Notes: generated by a model from the letters alone, not told the origin. A DNA stretch of 64,000 bases from DATARH01 sp035570495 (GCA_035570495.1 DATMLO010000149.1:23622-87621); one strand, 5' to 3'; shown: positions 24,911 to 34,032, numbered from the stretch's first letter. Numbers and translations are program-made.

Positions 24911-25748
24911 GAGCCGGTCCCGGCGTACCGCTGATCCCGCCGACCGCCACGGTCGCTTGCACCGGCGCACCGATCGTGAAGGGCTGGCCGATCGCCATAT
25001 TGGGCGCCGAAACGAGGCCGTGCTCGGCCATGATCATCGCGATGTAGTAGCGCACCGCGTCGATCTCCTGCAGGCCAAAGGCGCGCAGCGAGATCAACGC
25101 GCGCATCCGCTCGTCGCGCGGAAAGACAAGGACCTTGACGGTGTCGAGCGTGATGCCGAACACCTTGAGGAAATCCTGCAGATGGCCGTGCACGGTCTCG
25201 ACGATCTCGTGGATCTTCTCATTGACCCGTTCGAGCGGCGTAACCTGAACGACCTGATTGATCGCCTGCTCGACGACCGGCTTGGCGTAGTCGTTGACCT
25301 GTTCGGCGGTGATCGTGTGGTCGGCGACCGGCATGTGGGTGACGAGCGCAACCGCATCGTCCTTGTTCGCGACGTGAAAGTAGTAGTCGACCTCATAGCT
25401 CATCTCTGCCATCTCGGAAGACAGCGCGAGTCCCATCGCCTTCACCACCATCTTCGAGCGGTTGATATAAAGCGCTTCGTACTGCCAGGGGCTTTGGCCG
25501 CCAAAAAACGCCTGAGTGAACGAGCCAAGGATCGGGCGATCCGGCGTCGTCACCGGGTATTGCCCCGTATCGTAGACGCTGAGGATCGCCCCGCGCGATT
25601 TGAGCACGCAGAAATGGTTGCTTTCGACCGTCAACAGCGAGTTGTTGACGATCGAGTTGTCCGGATAATGCCAGAGCAAGATGCCGGGCCCCATGACCTC
25701 CCGACCATCGCTGCCAAGCGTCGAAATGACCCCACGAATTCCCTGCAC
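24903..25748 (-). CDS. SPFH/Band 7 domain protein
   Basis: A 281-residue protein. Features of the SPFH fold are seen in 'HFCVLKSRGAILSVYDTGQY', 'YINRSKMVVKAMGLALS' and 'VEQAINQVVQVTPLERVNEK', followed by 'FGITLDTVKVLVFPRDERM'. No N-terminal membrane helix is visible, so it would associate with membrane or partners through the domain itself. GTG 25748 is supported by AAGGAGA about 7 bases upstream. It is coupled to the unknown gene that follows. SPFH proteins organise membrane complexes; the particular partner here is unknown. Confidence 0.8.
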   Translation of the reverse strand: MQGIRGVISTLGSDGREVMGPGILLWHYPDNSIVNNSLLTVESNHFCVLKSRGAILSVYDTGQYPVTTPDRPILGSFTQAFFGGQSPWQYEALYINRSKMVVKAMGLALSSEMAEMSYEVDYYFHVANKDDAVALVTHMPVADHTITAEQVNDYAKPVVEQAINQVVQVTPLERVNEKIHEIVETVHGHLQDFLKVFGITLDTVKVLVFPRDERMRALISLRAFGLQEIDAVRYYIAMIMAEHGLVSAPNMAIGQPFTIGAPVQATVAVGGISGTPGPARG

Positions 25749-25869
25749 GACGGCTCTCCTTGCGCTGAACGACTTCGTTGCGGCGCGCTAATCCTTATCT
25801 CATGTGCCGTTACGCAAGCCTTGCGAGACGGGTTCCTTTGGCGTCTTGGATGTTGGCAATTGGTCCGGC

Positions 25870-27579
25870 TCACCAACCGAGCGCGTAGGCGGCGCGGCGC
25901 GGATCGGCGCCGGCTTCGAGCGTGCCCTTCTTGGGGTCGACGAGGATCGCGCAGACTGCGCCGGCCAGCCATTCAAAGTCCTGCCAGCGCTCGATCTTGT
26001 GGCCGCGCGCCGCTAAGTCGCCCGCCACCGTCTCCGAGAACCGGCCTTCGAGATTGAGCCTGCCCGGATAATAGTCGTAGGGCGCGAAGGATGACGGGTA
26101 GGAATAGCTCGCGAAGCGCGGCTGTTCGATCGCGTCCTGCACCGGCATGCCGTGCGCGAAGACGTTGAGCAGCACCTGCAGCATCGCCTGGGTCTGCACA
26201 TCGCCACCGGGCGTGCCAAACGGCAGGAACTGCGCGCCGCGACCCTTGATCGCCAGCGCAGGGTTCGGCGTCAGGCGCGGCCGCTTGCCGGGCGCGACAC
26301 CCGCCGGGTGCTTCGGATCGGGGCGAGACTGTGAGCCGCGGTTCGACGGGATGAACCCGGTGCCCGGGACGATCGGCGAGCCGTAGGAACCGTCGCTCGG
26401 CGTCGCCGAAAACAGATTACCCCAGCGATCGGCGGCGCAGACATAGGAGGTGTCGGGCTCGGGGAACGGATTGCCGGCGCTGGGCGACAGCACCTGGCCT
26501 TTGGCGCCAAGCTCGCCCGGCGGCGGCATCTCGCCCCACGCCTTTTTCGGATCGATCAGCTTTCGCCGCTCGGCTGCGTATTCATCGGAGATGAGCGTCG
26601 GCAGCGGCACGCTACCGGTCGCCGGGTCGGTGTAATAGGCCTCGCGGTCGGCGAAGGCCAATTTCAGCGCCTCGGTCAGATGGTGCACATAATCGGCGCT
26701 GTTATGGCCGAACCTGGTGACGTCGGAGCCTTCAAGCAGCGCCAGCGTCTGCAGCAGCACCGGGCCCTGGCACCAGGCGCCGCAGGTAAACACCTCGAGG
26801 TCCCCAAAGCCGCGCCGCTCGGCCGGCCCGACCGGCGAGTGGTAATTCGCCAGGTCCTCGGCCGACAGAAGCCCGCCCTCAGCCTTGTTGAAAGCGACGA
26901 ACTTACGGGCGATGTCGCCACGATAGAACGCGTCGCGCGCCGCTTCGAGACCGCCCTCGCGACCGCCCGAGGCAGCCTTTTCTTGGTCAGCCATATATTG
27001 CAGCGAGGCGCCGAGTTCCTTCTGATAGAACACCTCACCCACTTCCGGCGCCCGGCCGTTCGGCAGATAGACCGCCGCGCTCGACGGCCATTGCGCATGG
27101 CGCTCGGCATGGCGCTTCAGGCTGTCAGCCATCAGCGGGTACATCGGGAAGCCATCGCGCGCGAGGCGGATCGCCCCCGCCGCGACCTCGCCAAAGCTCA
27201 TCGTGCCGTAACGCCGCAATGCGGTGATCCACGCATCGGGCGCCGCGGGAACCACAGTGCGCAGCACGCCCAGCGGGATCTTGCCGCCGTGTTCGCGCAT
27301 GAAAAGCTCGGGATCGAGCGCCCGGGGCCAGGTGCCGAGCCCGGCGATGGTCACGACCTCCTGTTTCTCGGCGAGATAGATCATGATCGGCGCGACGCCG
27401 GCGCAGTTGACGAGGTCGCTTTGCAGCACACCGAGGGCGATTCCTGCCGCGACCCCGGCATCGACCGCGTTGCCACCGGCCTGCAGGATGTCGAAACCGG
27501 CGGTCGAGGCCAGATAATGCCCCGCCGCGATCGCGTGTTGCGTGACCGCGATGGTCGGCCGATGCGCTGTCGTCGTCAT
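25870..27579 (-). CDS. Gamma-glutamyltranspeptidase family protein (second copy)
   Basis: A 569-residue GGT-fold Ntn-hydrolase. 'ILQAGGNAVDAGVAAGIALG' (about 31-50) is the family N-terminal block; 'PDTSYVCAADRWGNLFSATP' contains the predicted nucleophile Thr near 377; 'GPVLLQTLALLEG', 'YVHHLTEALKLAFADREAYY' and 'PGGDVQTQAMLQVLLN' follow. It begins without a signal peptide. ATG 27579 is backed by GGAGG 7 bases upstream. It differs strongly in sequence from the 0.3-1.9 kb GGT, so the two are not recent duplicates and may act on different gamma-glutamyl or acyl-amide substrates. Confidence 0.9.
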   Translation of the reverse strand: MTTTAHRPTIAVTQHAIAAGHYLASTAGFDILQAGGNAVDAGVAAGIALGVLQSDLVNCAGVAPIMIYLAEKQEVVTIAGLGTWPRALDPELFMREHGGKIPLGVLRTVVPAAPDAWITALRRYGTMSFGEVAAGAIRLARDGFPMYPLMADSLKRHAERHAQWPSSAAVYLPNGRAPEVGEVFYQKELGASLQYMADQEKAASGGREGGLEAARDAFYRGDIARKFVAFNKAEGGLLSAEDLANYHSPVGPAERRGFGDLEVFTCGAWCQGPVLLQTLALLEGSDVTRFGHNSADYVHHLTEALKLAFADREAYYTDPATGSVPLPTLISDEYAAERRKLIDPKKAWGEMPPPGELGAKGQVLSPSAGNPFPEPDTSYVCAADRWGNLFSATPSDGSYGSPIVPGTGFIPSNRGSQSRPDPKHPAGVAPGKRPRLTPNPALAIKGRGAQFLPFGTPGGDVQTQAMLQVLLNVFAHGMPVQDAIEQPRFASYSYPSSFAPYDYYPGRLNLEGRFSETVAGDLAARGHKIERWQDFEWLAGAVCAILVDPKKGTLEAGADPRRAAYALGW

Positions 27580-27726
27580 GACATGCCTCCACGCTAAATT
27601 CCGGGTTAGACTAGCGTGGCCGGCGCATCGTGTCGAAGAAACCAAATTTCCTCGCGGAACCGCATAAAAGGTCGCGCCGTACGTTCTCGGGTCGCCAATA
27701 AATCACCAAAACGGGAGACATCGTCG

Positions 27727-27981
27727 ATGCAATCAAAGCTAAAGCTGACCGCTGCCGCGCTCGTCATCGGTCTCGTGTCGTTCACCGCCGGCACGTTTGC
27801 ACAGGGCCGCTACCCGGCGATCAACCAGGCCGAGGGCGCGCTGAACAATGCTCTGGGTATCCTGGGGGGCGAAGCCCGCGACGTGTTCGGCGGCCACAAG
27901 GTGAATGCCGAAGCCCTGATCCGCCAGGCGATCGGCGAATTGCAGGCCGGCAAGGGGTTCGCCGCCTCGCACGGATTCTGA
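27727..27981 (+). CDS. Small secreted protein, unknown function
   Basis: 84 residues: 'LKLTAAALVIGLVSFTAGTF' is a signal peptide with cleavage expected after AQ, leaving about 58 residues, 'AINQAEGALNNALGILGGEA' and 'NAEALIRQAIGELQAGKGFA', which are helical. No cysteines. I do not recognise it. It starts 148 bases from the divergent GGT gene and ends 107 bases before the hydantoinase gene. Confidence 0.65.
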   Translation: MQSKLKLTAAALVIGLVSFTAGTFAQGRYPAINQAEGALNNALGILGGEARDVFGGHKVNAEALIRQAIGELQAGKGFAASHGF

Positions 27982-28033
27982 TCGGCCGGCGGCGCGAGCC
28001 GCCAGTTGCCATAAGACGGCTTTAGGGGCTGCA

Positions 28034-28064
28034 CGCCCCGCGCTACAGTCGATGGCGCGGGGCG
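28034..28064. other. Strong hairpin upstream of the hydantoinase gene
   Basis: Perfect 10-bp stem CGCCCCGCGC (28034-28043) with GCGCGGGGCG (28055-28064) around an 11-base loop. It has no U-tract, so it is not a clear intrinsic terminator. It lies 24-54 bases before the hydantoinase start and may be a transcript-end hairpin of the small secreted gene or a leader structure. Confidence 0.5.
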
Positions 28065-28088
28065 ATCCCCGCGAGGGGAGCGCAGCCC

Positions 28089-29549
28089 ATGGCCGCATAC
28101 GATCTCGTCATCAAAAACGGCACCGTCGTCACGGCCGCCGATACGTCCGAGTGCGACATCGGCATCAAGGATGGCGTGATCGCCACGCTCGGCCGCGGGC
28201 TCGCCGCCGGCGCGCGCGAGATTGACGCCACCGGCAAGCTGGTGCTGCCCGGCGCGATCGACAGCCATTGCCATATCGAGCAGCCGTCATCCGCCGGGGT
28301 GATGACCGCTGATGATTTCTACAGCGGCACCGTCGCGGCGGCTTTCGGTGGGACGACAACGATCATCCCCTTCGCCGCGCAGCATCACGGCCAGTCGCTG
28401 CGCCAGGTGGTCGAGGCGTATCACGCCGCGGCCAAGCCCAAGGCGGTGATCGACTACGCGTTCCACCTGATCATCTCCGACCCCAGCGAGCAGGTGCTGG
28501 GCCAGGAGCTGCCTGCGCTGATCCAGGACGGCTATACGAGCTTCAAGGTCTACATGACCTACGACCTGTTGAAGCTCAACGACCGGCAAATGCTCGACAT
28601 CATGGCACTCGCCCGGCGCGAGGGCGCGATGATGATGATCCACGCCGAGAACCACGACATGATCCAGTGGCTCGCCGACCGCCTCCTGGCGCACGGCATG
28701 AGCCAGCCGCGCTACCACGCGGTGTCGCATGCCGGGATCGCCGAGGGCGAGGCGACCAACCGGGCGGTGGCGCTGTCGCAGTTGTTGGATGTGCCGATCC
28801 TCATCGTCCACGTTTCGGCGTCGGACGCGATCGACGTGATCCGCGGCGCGCAGAGCAAGGGCCTCAAGATTTACGGCGAGACCTGCCCGCAATATCTGTT
28901 CCTCACCGCCGACGATATCGGCATGGATTTGGAAGGGACGAAGTTCTGCTGCTCGCCGCCGCCGCGCGACGCGGCGAACCAGGAGCATGTGTGGCGCGGC
29001 TTGCAGAACGGCACGTTCCAGGTGTTCTCGTCGGATCACGCGCCCTATCGCTACGACGAAACCGGCAAGCTCCTCAAGGGTGATAAGACCACCTTCAAGG
29101 ACACCGCCAATGGCGTGCCGGGCATCGAGTTGCGGGTGCCGCTGTTGTTTTCCGAAGGGGTGCGGACGGGGCGGCTTGACCTCAACCGCTTTGTCGCGCT
29201 GACCGCGACCAACCATGCGCGGCTCTACGGGCTTTATCCGAAGAAAGGCACGATCGCGGTCGGCAGTGACGCGGATATCTGCATCTGGGACCCCGACAAG
29301 CACGTGCACGTGACGGCCGGGATGCTGCACGACCAGACCGGCTACACGCCTTATGAAGGGCGGCACGTCACCGGCTGGCCGGTGACGGTGATCTCGCGTG
29401 GCCGGATCGTGGTCGAGGACAACGAGCTCAAGGTCGCGCGCGGCAGCGGCAATTTCCTACCCTGCGCGCTTTCGGAGATGGCCAAGCCCTTGGGCCGCGC
29501 CACGCCGGAACTCGCCTTTGCCGCCGAGCGCGGCGGGCCGATTGTTTAG
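28089..29549 (+). CDS. hydA: Dihydropyrimidinase / D-hydantoinase
   Basis: A 486-residue amidohydrolase-fold enzyme opening dihydropyrimidine or 5-substituted hydantoin rings to N-carbamoyl amino acids. Metal-binding 'DSHCHIEQP' is near residue 58; the carbamylated Lys lies in 'GYTSFKVYMTYDLLKLND', followed by 'MIHAENHD', 'ILIVHVSASDAIDVI', 'CPQYLFLTADDIG' and Asp in 'FSSDHAPYRYDETG'. All metal ligands are visible, so it should be active. The next gene, 11 bases on, is a D-carbamoylase, making a two-step hydantoin-to-D-amino-acid route. Start supported by GAGGGGAG upstream. Confidence 0.92.
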   Translation: MAAYDLVIKNGTVVTAADTSECDIGIKDGVIATLGRGLAAGAREIDATGKLVLPGAIDSHCHIEQPSSAGVMTADDFYSGTVAAAFGGTTTIIPFAAQHHGQSLRQVVEAYHAAAKPKAVIDYAFHLIISDPSEQVLGQELPALIQDGYTSFKVYMTYDLLKLNDRQMLDIMALARREGAMMMIHAENHDMIQWLADRLLAHGMSQPRYHAVSHAGIAEGEATNRAVALSQLLDVPILIVHVSASDAIDVIRGAQSKGLKIYGETCPQYLFLTADDIGMDLEGTKFCCSPPPRDAANQEHVWRGLQNGTFQVFSSDHAPYRYDETGKLLKGDKTTFKDTANGVPGIELRVPLLFSEGVRTGRLDLNRFVALTATNHARLYGLYPKKGTIAVGSDADICIWDPDKHVHVTAGMLHDQTGYTPYEGRHVTGWPVTVISRGRIVVEDNELKVARGSGNFLPCALSEMAKPLGRATPELAFAAERGGPIV

Positions 29550-29560
29550 AGGGAGGCGAC

Positions 29561-30496
29561 ATGTCCCGCAAACTTCGCGCCGCGGTCGCCCAGTTGGGGC
29601 CGATCCACCTCGCCGACGGTCGCGCTTCGGTCGTCAAGCGGCTCGTCGCGCTGCTGCGCGAGGCGCATGCCGGTGGCGCCGAGTTCGTGGTGTTCCCCGA
29701 GCTGGCGCTGACCACCTTCTTTCCGCGCTGGTGGATGACCGACCAGGCGGAGATCGACAAGTTCTTCGAAAGCCAGATGCCGAGCCCGGAGACGCAGCCG
29801 CTCTTCGAGCTGGCGCGCGAGCTTCGGATGGGGTTCTACCTCGGCTATGCCGAGCTGACCGAGGAGGAGGGCCAGACCCGGCGTTACAACACCGCGATCC
29901 TTGTCGAGCGCGACGGACGGATAGTCGGGCGCTATCGCAAGGTGCACCTGCCCGGCCATTCCGAGCATCTGCCGGACGCGGCGTTCCAGCACCTCGAAAA
30001 ACGCTATTTCGACGTCGGCAACGAGGGGTTCAAGGTGTGGCGCGCCTACGACGCCGTGGTCGGCATGTGCATCTGCAACGACCGGCGCTGGCCGGAGACC
30101 TATCGCGTCATGGGGCTGCAGGGAGTGGAGATCGTCGCGCTCGGCTACAACACGCCGATCGCGAACATCCACCACCGCGAGCCCGAGCACCTGCGGATGT
30201 TCCACCATTTGCTGTCATTGCAGGCCGGCGCCTACCAGAACGCGGCCTGGGTGCTGGCGGCGGCGAAATGCGGCGCGGAGGACGGGTTTGGCATGATCGG
30301 CGGCTCGGCGATCGTCGCGCCGACCGGCGAGATCGCCGCCCTGGCGCAAACCGAGGACGACGAGGTCATTTCCGTGAATATGGACCTGGAGCTGGGCGAC
30401 TATCTGCGGCGCACGGTCTTCGCGTTCGAGAAGCACCGCCGCGTCGAGCATTACGGACTGATCACCGAGCGCACGGGGGCAAAGACCGAGGTTTAG
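29561..30496 (+). CDS. N-carbamoyl-D-amino-acid hydrolase
   Basis: A 311-residue nitrilase-superfamily enzyme that hydrolyses N-carbamoyl-D-amino acids to D-amino acids, CO2 and ammonia. The catalytic triad is visible: Glu in 'FVVFPELALTTFFPRW' (about 46), Lys in 'RYRKVHLPGHSEH' (about 127) and Cys in 'VGMCICNDRRWPE' (about 172); these and the surrounding words match D-carbamoylase rather than beta-ureidopropionase. It follows the hydantoinase with an 11-base gap and completes that pathway. Downstream the sequence turns AT-rich. Confidence 0.92.
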   Translation: MSRKLRAAVAQLGPIHLADGRASVVKRLVALLREAHAGGAEFVVFPELALTTFFPRWWMTDQAEIDKFFESQMPSPETQPLFELARELRMGFYLGYAELTEEEGQTRRYNTAILVERDGRIVGRYRKVHLPGHSEHLPDAAFQHLEKRYFDVGNEGFKVWRAYDAVVGMCICNDRRWPETYRVMGLQGVEIVALGYNTPIANIHHREPEHLRMFHHLLSLQAGAYQNAAWVLAAAKCGAEDGFGMIGGSAIVAPTGEIAALAQTEDDEVISVNMDLELGDYLRRTVFAFEKHRRVEHYGLITERTGAKTEV

Positions 30497-30614
30497 AAGG
30501 AATTCCACTATATCCCTCCCCCGGACTTGATCGGCAATATTATACTTTACGCCACAAACACTAAATGTGCCCGCTGTATTCGCCCTTGCGGCGATTTATC
30601 TAAATTCTTGAATT

Positions 30615-30857
30615 TTAATTATTCGGCATTTCTTGATTCGGATCGGGACACGCTGCCATCGCTAATGGCCCGATGTGATGATAGTTATGAGCCATCTGGT
30701 ACCGATGTTCGCAGCGTTCCTGCGGCGTCTTGCCGGGGACCTGATACCCTCCTGGCGCCGGTGGGGGTGGCGACGACGGCGGAGTCTGCGCCCCTGCTGG
30801 CACGACTGCACCAACCGTCAGAAATAATGCAGCCCCCAGCAACCCTCGTATTGCCAT
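30615..30857 (-). CDS. Small secreted Pro-rich protein, unknown function
   Basis: 80 residues: signal peptide 'GLLGAALFLTVGAVVPAGAQ', then a proline-rich spacer (TPPSSPPPPAPGG) and a short C-terminal part with two Cys ('ERCEHRYQM', 'AACPDPN') and several His/Tyr. The family is unknown. The region downstream of it (30500-30640) is AT-rich unlike the surrounding genome. It is convergent with the D-carbamoylase gene. Confidence 0.55.
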   Translation of the reverse strand: MAIRGLLGAALFLTVGAVVPAGAQTPPSSPPPPAPGGYQVPGKTPQERCEHRYQMAHNYHHIGPLAMAACPDPNQEMPNN

Positions 30858-31035
30858 CTGATCCTCCCCGTCGTTGGGCGGGCCCGGCGTTGCTATGGGA
30901 TGTTCTCATTACCCACATACGTCGGATGCCAGCGGTTCGGCGGCGATGATTGCGCCTTTGAGCGCCTTGAGCAACGGCAATTCACGTGGATGGCCGGGTC
31001 AGCCCGCCCAAGGCGACGGAAAGTGAATGGCCTAC

Positions 31036-31242
31036 TTAGTAATCCGACAGCTGGACGTCGGGCGAGTATTCGGCGCCCTCGACATCCTTGGTGATCGCCT
31101 GGCCGCAAATGACCCGCTTGGTCTCAGCGTTGTAGGTGAGGGTCGGCTGGCCATAGAGCTGCCAGCCGCGATTGAGCGCCGCCGAGATGCGGTGACAGAA
31201 GCTCTGGTCGTCGACGCCGGTCAAGTAGCGGTAGAGCTTCAT
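31036..31242 (-). CDS. DUF1737 domain protein
   Basis: 68 residues, nearly all one DUF1737 domain: 'YRYLTGVDDQSFCHRISAAL' and 'NRGWQLYGQPTLTYN' are the characteristic lines. Function is unknown. Its ATG overlaps the TGA of the manC gene (ATGA), so it is translated with it. This implies a link to mannose or capsule metabolism, unproven. Confidence 0.85.
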   Translation of the reverse strand: MKLYRYLTGVDDQSFCHRISAALNRGWQLYGQPTLTYNAETKRVICGQAITKDVEGAEYSPDVQLSDY

Positions 31243-32693
31243 TTGTCGGCCACGCGCCCGTAGCTGTCTTCGAAGCGAACGATGTCGTCTTCGCCGAGGT
31301 AGGGACCCGACTGCACCTCTATCAGATGCAGCGGGATCTTGCCCGGGTTTTCCAGCCGGTGCGCGGTGCCGAGCGGGATATAGGTCGACTGGTCCTCGGT
31401 CAGCATCAGCTCTTCATCACCGCGCACGATCTTCGCCGTACCCTGGACGACGACCCAGTGCTCGGCGCGGTGATGGTGCATCTGTAGGGAGAGCTTGCCG
31501 CCCGGCTTGACCAGGATGTGCTTGACCTGCACGCGGTGTCCGGCGTGTAGCGTCTCGTAGCTGCCCCACGGGCGATGGACGCGCGGCAGCGCATCGGCCT
31601 CGCCGCGGTTCTCCTTGACCAGCCGCGCGACCAGCCGGCGCACATCCTGCGCCCGATTCTTCGGCGCCAGCATCACCGCGTCGTCGGTGGCGACGACGAC
31701 AAGGTCCTCGATCCCGAGCGCGGCAACGAGCCCGGCTTCCGAGCGCACGTAGCAGTTCTTTACGTCCTCGGCGATCACGTTGCCGGTCAACACATTGCCC
31801 GCGGCATCCTTTTCGGCCAGTTCCCACAACGCGTCCCACGAGCCGAGATCGCTCCAGCCCATGCTGACCGGGACAACCGCGGCCTTCGCGGTGTGCTCCA
31901 TGACCGCGTAGTCGATCGAATCAGAGGGGCATGCGGCAAACGCCTCCTTGTCGAGGCGGATGAAATCGTCGTCGCGCCGCGCGGCCTTGAGCGCCGCGCG
32001 GCACGACGCCAGCATCTCAGGGCGCAGCCGCTCCAGCTCGCTCAGGTAGAGCGCGGCCGGAAACAGGAAGATGCCGCTATTCCAGAAGAAATCGCCGGAT
32101 TTGAGGTAGTGCTCGGCCGTCGCGGCATCGGGCTTCTCGACAAAGCGCGCGACGGTAAACACGCCCTCCGTGGCGGCCAGCGCCCCGTTGCGCTCGATAT
32201 AGCCGTAGCCGGTTTCGGCGCGCTCCGGATGGATGCCGAAGGTGACGAGATGGCCGGCGCGCGCGGCGGAAGCAGCGCGTGTGATGGCCGCGTGAAACGC
32301 GGCGGGATCATCGATCGTGTGATCGGACGGCATCAGCAGCATCAGCGCTTGGCTGTCACTCTCGGCAAGCGACAACGCGGCGATGCAGGCGGCTGGCGCG
32401 GTGTTGCGTCCGACCGGCTCGAGCAGCAGCCCCTGCGGCGCGACGTCGATCTCGCGCAGCTGCTCGGCGATGATAAAGCGGTGCTCCTCATTGGCGATGA
32501 CGAGCGGCGCGGCAAAGCCCGGCGCGGCCGCGACCCGCAGCGCGGTCTGCTGCATTAGCGTCTTGTCGCCAACCAGCGGCAGCAGCTGCTTTGGATAGAA
32601 GGTGCGCGACATCGGCCACAGCCGCGTCCCCGACCCGCCCGACAAGATCACCGGGTGGATCGTCGCGCTATCGTGCTTGCTCTTACCCGCCAT
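31239..32693 (-). CDS. manC: Mannose-1-phosphate guanylyltransferase/mannose-6-phosphate isomerase
   Basis: A 484-residue bifunctional type II enzyme making GDP-mannose for polysaccharide. The nucleotidyltransferase motif 'VILSGGSGTRLWPMSRTFYP' is at the start, 'EKPDAATAEHYL' in the middle, and the C-terminal cupin isomerase domain has 'VHRPWGSYETLHAGHR', 'LSLQMHHHRAEHWVVVQGTA' and 'TYIPLGTAHRLENPG'. Both domains look intact. It leads a two-gene unit with DUF1737. The upstream 295-base gap carries a palindromic site. Confidence 0.93.
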   Translation of the reverse strand: MAGKSKHDSATIHPVILSGGSGTRLWPMSRTFYPKQLLPLVGDKTLMQQTALRVAAAPGFAAPLVIANEEHRFIIAEQLREIDVAPQGLLLEPVGRNTAPAACIAALSLAESDSQALMLLMPSDHTIDDPAAFHAAITRAASAARAGHLVTFGIHPERAETGYGYIERNGALAATEGVFTVARFVEKPDAATAEHYLKSGDFFWNSGIFLFPAALYLSELERLRPEMLASCRAALKAARRDDDFIRLDKEAFAACPSDSIDYAVMEHTAKAAVVPVSMGWSDLGSWDALWELAEKDAAGNVLTGNVIAEDVKNCYVRSEAGLVAALGIEDLVVVATDDAVMLAPKNRAQDVRRLVARLVKENRGEADALPRVHRPWGSYETLHAGHRVQVKHILVKPGGKLSLQMHHHRAEHWVVVQGTAKIVRGDEELMLTEDQSTYIPLGTAHRLENPGKIPLHLIEVQSGPYLGEDDIVRFEDSYGRVADK

Positions 32694-32988
32694 GCCACAC
32701 CGTTTGCCGGAGCATGGTTAAGATAACGCTAGCGACTGGGCGCTGTCGCGCCCGGAAACGCGGCGAGGTGACGCGCTTCTTTGACCAGGAGAAATCTACT
32801 TTTAATTGTGCCCCAAAATCGTGACAGCCTGTTTCTGCTGTAAAATTTACAGGAGAGTCGCGTTTTGGTTGCAGCCTTAAGCGGGCTATGAAACGAAGCC
32901 GAACCTATCGGCACGCCGCGAACATTTAGTGAACTTATCGTCATTGTCAAGATGCCCGTCGCGCCGAAGAGGCAATTCGCATCGTCGT
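32694..32988. promoter_or_regulatory. manC upstream region with 15-bp palindrome
   Basis: This gap lies upstream of manC and downstream of the gentisate dioxygenase gene. It is more AT-rich than its surroundings and holds no convincing gene. At 32838-32852 the arms CTGTAAA and TTTACAG surround one central A, a perfect inverted repeat of the size used by dimeric regulators. No -10/-35 pair can be assigned with confidence. Confidence 0.45.
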
Positions 32989-34032
32989 CTAGGCGTTGCC
33001 GCGCGCCTCGCGCCACAGGCCGAGCTTCTCCTGGACCACCCGGTCCGAGAAGCTGAACAGCACGGCTTCCGCTGCCGCGTGATGGGTATGCGACGCCCAG
33101 CTCGGCACGACAAAAATGTCGTTCTTCTGCCACGGCAGCACCGTGTCGCCGACGCGCGTCTCTCCCTCGCCTTCGACGCAGACAAACACGGTGCCGTCGG
33201 TCGCCCGATAGGGTAGCGACGCAAAGCTCGCCGGCAGGAGCTGTACAAAGGTCGCGATCGTCGGCATCGCCGACTCGCCCGAAGCCGGGTTCACATAGCG
33301 CAACTTGTGACCGTGATACGGATCGGGCGCGCCGTTCCTGGCCAGCGCGTCCAGCGCCTCGCGGGTGCGGGTATAGGGGTAGTTGAACACGGGCGAGGTC
33401 TTGACCTCGGGCTTCCAATCGACCGGCAGCAGATTGTTGCCATACCGCGCGAAACTATCGCCCTCGGGCAGAGAGATCGGCTGGGTGTCGTCCGGATAAC
33501 CTTCGGCAAAGCTGGCGTTGAGCAGATTGACGATCTGGATGTCGAGACCGTCGAGCCAGACCACAGGCTCCTGCGTGTCGTTGCCGTGATCGTGCCAGGT
33601 CCAGGACGGGGTGATGATAAAGTCGCCCGGCTCCATCGTCGTGCGCTCGCCATCGACCGCGGTATAGGCGCCGCGCCCCTCGATCACGAAGCGCAGCGCC
33701 GATTGCGTGTGGCGATGCGCGGGGGCGATCTCACCGGGCATGATGAGCTGCAGCCCCGCGAACAGCGAGCCGGTGATCGAGGCCTGACCGCCAAGCCCGG
33801 GGTTCATCAGCATCAAGACGCGACGGGTCGCCTCCTGCGCGGAGATGAGGCTCCCCGATTGGATCAGGAACGGCCGCACGTCGCGATAGCGCCACAGCGT
33901 CGGCAGCGCCTTTGGCTGCGGCCCCGCCGTGACCATGCTGTGCAGGCTCTCCCAGAGCGGCGCGAGGTTGCCGGGCGCGATCCGGTCGTAGAACGCCTGG
34001 CGCTCCGGGGTGCGGGCGGGCGCATGCTCCAT
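32989..34032 (-). CDS. Gentisate 1,2-dioxygenase
   Basis: A 347-residue bicupin Fe(II) dioxygenase that opens gentisate to maleylpyruvate. The N-terminal cupin has 'IAPAHRHTQSALRFVIEGRG' and 'TWHDHGNDTQEPVVWLDGLD' with the Fe-binding His pair and HDHGN word typical of the family; the C-terminal cupin has 'VFVCVEGEGETRV' and 'WASHTHHAAAEAVLFSFSD'. Together with the DapA-like aldolase and Rieske oxygenase genes that are upstream on the same strand, this suggests a route for an aromatic acid passing through gentisate. No maleylpyruvate isomerase or hydrolase is in view. Confidence 0.92.
   Translation of the reverse strand: MEHAPARTPERQAFYDRIAPGNLAPLWESLHSMVTAGPQPKALPTLWRYRDVRPFLIQSGSLISAQEATRRVLMLMNPGLGGQASITGSLFAGLQLIMPGEIAPAHRHTQSALRFVIEGRGAYTAVDGERTTMEPGDFIITPSWTWHDHGNDTQEPVVWLDGLDIQIVNLLNASFAEGYPDDTQPISLPEGDSFARYGNNLLPVDWKPEVKTSPVFNYPYTRTREALDALARNGAPDPYHGHKLRYVNPASGESAMPTIATFVQLLPASFASLPYRATDGTVFVCVEGEGETRVGDTVLPWQKNDIFVVPSWASHTHHAAAEAVLFSFSDRVVQEKLGLWREARGNA

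Noticed and set aside
28034..28064. Riboswitch before the hydantoinase gene
   Set aside because: A single GC-rich stem without the multi-stem layout of any riboswitch class I know.
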